In this document: piece after piece, positions 6,454-8,623 of the stretch
How positions within the stretch are numbered: the stretch's first letter is position 1
How the letters are laid out: each line of letters begins with the position of its first letter
Assembly (NCBI GenBank): GCA_028281425.1
Contig: JANQJX010000061.1
Coordinates: 1 to 8,623 of the forward strand
Direction of reading: 5' to 3'
DNA: 8,623 nt
Source: Simkania sp.
GTDB lineage: Bacteria; Chlamydiota; Chlamydiia; Chlamydiales; Simkaniaceae
Notes under the pieces: model-generated
Database searches by the model: none
What the model was told of the DNA's origin: nothing
What the model saw: the letters and a program-made list of their open reading frames with translations, nothing else
Position numbers and translations under genes: made by a program

Positions 6454-7143
6454 ATGAGGGATATGTTTCTACTTGATTTTATTAAACGTCTTTTTTTTAA
6501 AAGCCCTTTTTTTTGCTTTTTGCTCTTTTTCTTCTTCATAGCAACCATTTTCTGTTACATCTTTCTCGATGATTTTCTTATTGGCAATCTTTCTTTTTAT
6601 ATGTTCCATTTCCGCCCTTTGATGAAAAGATGTTCTTTTTTGATTTTCCCCCCTTTTTATCTTATCGTTTCGATCATGGCTTTTCTTTTAATCCGTTTTT
6701 TAAAATCAAAGGAAAAATGGGGCCTCTTTTATTTTGAAATCGCTATAGCACAATGTTTAAGCATTGCCTTTGTTAGGATCTTTAAAATTGTGATCGGACG
6801 AATGCGCCCCGAGGCATTTCTAGTAAAAGAGGTAAAAACATTTCAATTTTTTAATGATAGTCATCATTTTCATTCTTTTCCTTCTGGGCATACGATGGCA
6901 GCCATGACACTTGCTACCTCTCTTTCCCTTTTCTTCCCAAAATGGCAACTCCTTTTTATAATCAGTGCTCTTATTCTCTCATCTAGTCGTGTTTTTCTCT
7001 TGAATCATTTTCCAAGCGATTTGTTTGGAACAGCTTTTTTTTCTATTTTAATCGCTCTAAGTGTCCATCTCATCTTAGATCAAATCTTACCCAAAACCTT
7101 TAGGAGTCAATTTCATGACACAAAAATTACCCGAAGAAATTAG
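6454..7143 (+). CDS. PAP2 superfamily membrane phosphatase
   Basis: 229-residue polytopic membrane protein of the type 2 phosphatidic acid phosphatase superfamily, which dephosphorylates lipid phosphates such as phosphatidate, undecaprenyl diphosphate or lipid A. All three signature motifs are intact and in order: KIVIGRMRP (K111, R118, P119), FPSGHT (residues 142-147, with catalytic H146), and SRVFLLNHFPSD (R179, H185, D189). Six hydrophobic segments fit the family fold, with the active site expected on the outer face. ATG 6454 has no clear Shine-Dalgarno site. ATG 6463 has GAGGG but only two bases away, so the start is uncertain by three codons. The last 29 bases overlap the nitroreductase gene, implying coupled translation. 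Substrate cannot be told; undecaprenyl diphosphate recycling or lipid A trimming are the obvious candidates. Confidence 0.9.
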   Translation: MRDMFLLDFIKRLFFKSPFFCFLLFFFFIATIFCYIFLDDFLIGNLSFYMFHFRPLMKRCSFLIFPPFYLIVSIMAFLLIRFLKSKEKWGLFYFEIAIAQCLSIAFVRIFKIVIGRMRPEAFLVKEVKTFQFFNDSHHFHSFPSGHTMAAMTLATSLSLFFPKWQLLFIISALILSSSRVFLLNHFPSDLFGTAFFSILIALSVHLILDQILPKTFRSQFHDTKITRRN

Positions 7144-7714
7144 AAAAAATAGACACTCTAAATACCCCATCCATCCTCTGATTTTAAGTCGCTGGTCTCC
7201 TCGTTCCATGTCAAAAGAACCTCTTTCCGATGAAGAATTGATGTCCCTTTTTGAAGCAGCTCATTGGGCTCCTTCCTGTTATAACGAACAACCTTGGCGC
7301 TTTATTTATGCAAAGCAAAACACTTCTTACTGGGATTCATTTTTTTCACTCCTTACCGAATATAATAAAAAATGGGCTATCAATGCCTCGATTCTAGTCG
7401 TGATCCTTTCTCATAAAGTCTTCACACATAACCAAAAACCTTCTGTCACACACAGTTTCGATACTGGAGCTGCTTGGGCTTATATGGCTCTTGAAGGAAG
7501 CACACGCAATTTAGCTGTTCATGGCATGGGAGGTTTTGATTATGAAAGGGCTAAAATAGTCTGCAAAGTCTCAAATGATTATCAAGTAGAAGCGATGGTT
7601 GCTATCGGTAAAAGAGGAAAAAAAGAAGATTTAGCAGAAGAACTTCAGAAAAAAGAATATCCATCAAAGCGCAAACACCTTACACAAGTGGTCATGGAAG
7701 GCTATCTCCAGTAA
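7115..7714 (+). CDS. Nitroreductase family FMN-dependent oxidoreductase
   Basis: 199-residue cytosolic flavoprotein of the nitroreductase superfamily (NADH/NADPH-dependent reduction of quinones, nitro-compounds or other acceptors). FMN-binding features: RWSPRSM (R26, R30, S31) near the N-terminus, WAPSCYNEQPWRF (residues 51-63; P53, S54, N57, Q59, P60), and DTGAAWAYMALEGSTRNLAV followed by HGMGGFD (136-142), which lines the flavin site. The chain ends with AMVAIGKRG and a Lys-rich tail. Start ATG 7115 has TAGGAG eight bases upstream, lying inside the end of the PAP2 gene. Length and motifs are complete, so it should be active. The physiological substrate is unknown. Confidence 0.92.
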   Translation: MTQKLPEEIRKNRHSKYPIHPLILSRWSPRSMSKEPLSDEELMSLFEAAHWAPSCYNEQPWRFIYAKQNTSYWDSFFSLLTEYNKKWAINASILVVILSHKVFTHNQKPSVTHSFDTGAAWAYMALEGSTRNLAVHGMGGFDYERAKIVCKVSNDYQVEAMVAIGKRGKKEDLAEELQKKEYPSKRKHLTQVVMEGYLQ

Positions 7715-7772
7715 TGCTTATACCCCAAATTGCTCCCAATTTTCTCTATAGCGCAGCCATATAAAGAGGTGA

Positions 7773-7992
7773 GATTTTTTGGAGCGTAAGGTTCACATGA
7801 TTGTGACGCTTGAAGGATTTCCAGTTGAATTTTTGATGACTCCAGGCTCGACTGCAGACGTTAAAGCTTTGAAAATGTTTCATTTTAGCTTCGAAAAAGG
7901 ATCAAAAATCTATGGAGATGGAGCCTACAATTGAAGATGACAAAATATTGAAGCATCGGAGAGAACGTATTGAAACAACATTTAGTGGGATG
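7773..7992 (+). pseudogene. Broken IS982-type transposase fragment
   Basis: A frame from 7773 to 7931 (53 codons) carries the IS982 transposase pattern: RKVHMIVTLEGFPVEFLMTP, GSTADVKALKMF, and SKIYGDGAYN with the second catalytic Asp. A TGA follows at 7932. The similarity continues in the next frame from 7930 as IEDDKILK and then RERIETTFSGM (7957-7992), which holds the catalytic Glu. The first roughly 150 residues with the first Asp, most of the linker after the DDKILK block, and the C-terminus are missing. It is therefore a dead remnant with a frameshift and an internal deletion. The sequence from 7715 to 7772 may be its eroded 5' side, but I could not assign a terminal repeat. The fragment stops close to repeat copy B (8022). 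Confidence 0.8.
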
Positions 7993-8021
7993 TTAGCTTT
8001 CACTCCCATTTTACACCACCC

Positions 8022-8168
8022 CTGGAAAAAGAGCTGCACGAGTGTTTTCAGAAATGCCAAGAAATTCTCAAATGGATAGGTTTGCAACCTCACCTAAAAA
8101 AATGGATTGGATATCCCAGCGAAATAGAGCTTGTGGATTTTTCTAGACCAGGCAGGAGAAATAGGGGT
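8022..8168 (+). repeat. Copy B of the 147-bp dispersed repeat (empty MITE site)
   Basis: Intact version of the sequence seen in opposite orientation at 5598-5280, about 82 percent identical without gaps once the 172-base insertion is removed. The frame from 8022 is open for 49 codons and ends at TAA 8169-8171 with the peptide end DFSRPGRRNRG. Its upstream frame hits a stop in the IS982 remnant, so no complete gene is present. The single TCAAATGG at 8067-8074 corresponds to the MITE target. Homology upstream of 8022 becomes weak (possibly HFTPPLEKE versus FRVPILEKD at protein level) and ends after AATAGGGGT on the right. Confidence 0.78.
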
Positions 8169-8203
8169 TAAACTTGATCACTCACATAGGAGAAATGGGA
8201 GCT

Positions 8204-8240
8204 AAAACAAAAACCGAGTGACCATTAAACCACTCGGTTT
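8204..8240 (-). terminator. Rho-independent terminator of the Hc2-like gene
   Basis: A perfect 10-bp inverted repeat, AAACCGAGTG (8211-8220) and CACTCGGTTT (8231-8240), encloses a 10-base loop. On the minus strand it is followed by TTGTTTT, and it lies about 30 bases beyond the stop of the Hc2-like gene. The plus-strand side has only TTT before AAGAAGG, so it works best for the minus-strand gene. Confidence 0.85.
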
Positions 8241-8269
8241 AAGAAGGATACTAACTTAGCTAAAACAGT

Positions 8270-8590
8270 CTATTTTGTAGCCGTTTTTCTTTTTCGTTTT
8301 TTTCGACGAGGCTTAGCAACGGTTTTCTTAGCAGTAGATTTAGTTTTTCTTTTTCGAGTTGTTTTTTTGGCCGTCTTTCTCTTAGTCATTTTTTTCTTTG
8401 TTGCTTTCCGCTTAGTTGCCTTGCTCTTAGTTGTCTTTTTCTTTGTTGCCTTTTTCTTTGTTGCTTTACGCTTAGCAGTTTTACGCTTAGCAACTTTTGA
8501 AGTTCTCTTCTTAGCAGCCGTTTTAGTTTTTCTTCTTCGAGTTGTTTTCTCAGAAGAAGCTGCTGATTTTCTTCGTTTTTTCGCGGGCAT
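8270..8590 (-). CDS. hctB: Hc2-type histone H1-like DNA-binding protein
   Basis: 106 residues, 57 of them Lys or Arg by my count, the rest mostly Ala, Thr and Ser; no aromatic residues and a single acidic residue (E14). This matches the chlamydial late histone-like protein Hc2, which condenses the chromosome in elementary bodies. Residues 35-74 are eight pentamers of the form K-x-K-x-T/A. Hc2 is known to vary in length through such repeats, and 106 residues is short compared with the 160-220 typical of Chlamydia trachomatis. ATG 8590 has AAGGAG eight bases upstream. In Chlamydia hctB is a late, sigma28-dependent gene; too little upstream DNA is present here to test that. Other Lys/Ala-rich nucleoid proteins (for example in Bordetella) look alike, so the family call rests partly on the neighbouring genes. 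Confidence 0.8.
   Translation of the reverse strand: MPAKKRRKSAASSEKTTRRRKTKTAAKKRTSKVAKRKTAKRKATKKKATKKKTTKSKATKRKATKKKMTKRKTAKKTTRKRKTKSTAKKTVAKPRRKKRKRKTATK
8369..8488 (-). repeat. Eight tandem 15-bp units coding for K-x-K-x-T pentamers
   Basis: The units read KRKTA, KRKAT, KKKAT, KKKTT, KSKAT, KRKAT, KKKMT and KRKTA. Bases are similar but not identical between units, for example repeated TTTCTTTGTTGC and ACGCTTAGCA on the plus strand. Such arrays can change length by slippage in steps of five residues without shifting frame. Confidence 0.7.
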
Positions 8591-8623
8591 TTGATCAGCT
8601 CCTTTTTGGAATATCTTACAATT

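Noticed and set aside
7727..7742. AAATTG-CTCC-CAATTT hairpin after the nitroreductase
   Set aside because: Only one G-C pair in a 6-bp stem and a poor T tract; too weak to call a terminator.
7902..8093. 63-residue minus-strand ORF
   Set aside because: It lies antisense across the IS982 remnant and repeat copy B; no ribosome site and no recognisable family.
8367..8594. 75-residue very hydrophobic plus-strand ORF
   Set aside because: Complement of the Lys codons of the Hc2-like gene (AAA/AAG read as TTT/CTT), giving a false Phe/Leu/Val-rich protein.

Overview
The window is AT-rich bacterial DNA. It most likely comes from a member of the Chlamydiota, and probably an environmental (Parachlamydiales-type) one rather than a Chlamydia species. 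This is inferred from three things. A Lys/Arg-rich Hc2-type histone-like protein lies at the right end. A MYG1-family hydrolase and a HIT protein sit directly next to each other, an arrangement I recall from C. trachomatis (CT386-CT385). A TyrP-type aromatic amino acid permease fits an amino-acid-scavenging intracellular lifestyle. Mobile-element debris in the spacers also fits the larger genomes of environmental chlamydiae. No rRNA, tRNA or CRISPR array was seen.

Layout, left to right. Positions 3-116 hold the C-terminal tail of an unidentified plus-strand gene. A tyrP-like permease follows (274-1503). Next comes a probable operon with a good sigma70-type promoter at 1545-1573: a MYG1/DHH-like nuclease (1595-2479), a HIT nucleotide hydrolase starting on the last base of the MYG1 stop codon (2479-2817), a doubtful small ORF (2824-3093), and a large HEAT-repeat protein with an export signal (about 3035-4852). 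A four-helix TMEM14-type membrane protein ends this block (4913-5263).

The right half is a patchwork. A Fe/Mn superoxide dismutase with an N-terminal export signal runs on the minus strand (5620-6321). It is divergent from a PAP2 lipid-phosphatase-like protein (6454-7143) whose 3' end overlaps a nitroreductase (7115-7714). The gene-free stretches on either side (5264-5619 and 7715-8269) contain two inverted copies of the same 147-bp sequence, which I align without gaps at 120/147 identical bases. The left copy is interrupted by a 164-bp MITE-like element with imperfect terminal inverted repeats and an 8-bp target duplication, and the right copy serves as its empty site. The right copy directly follows a broken IS982-type transposase. 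The window ends with a convincing minus-strand terminator and the Hc2-like gene (8270-8590), which has eight tandem 5-residue repeats.

Biologically, the left block combines amino acid uptake with a nucleic-acid/nucleotide hydrolase pair and envelope proteins. The right block groups an exported SOD, a flavin reductase and a lipid phosphatase between inverted repeats that could recombine. I see no complete new defence or secretion system. The least expected content is the MITE/repeat/IS982 layer in the spacers and the exported SOD.
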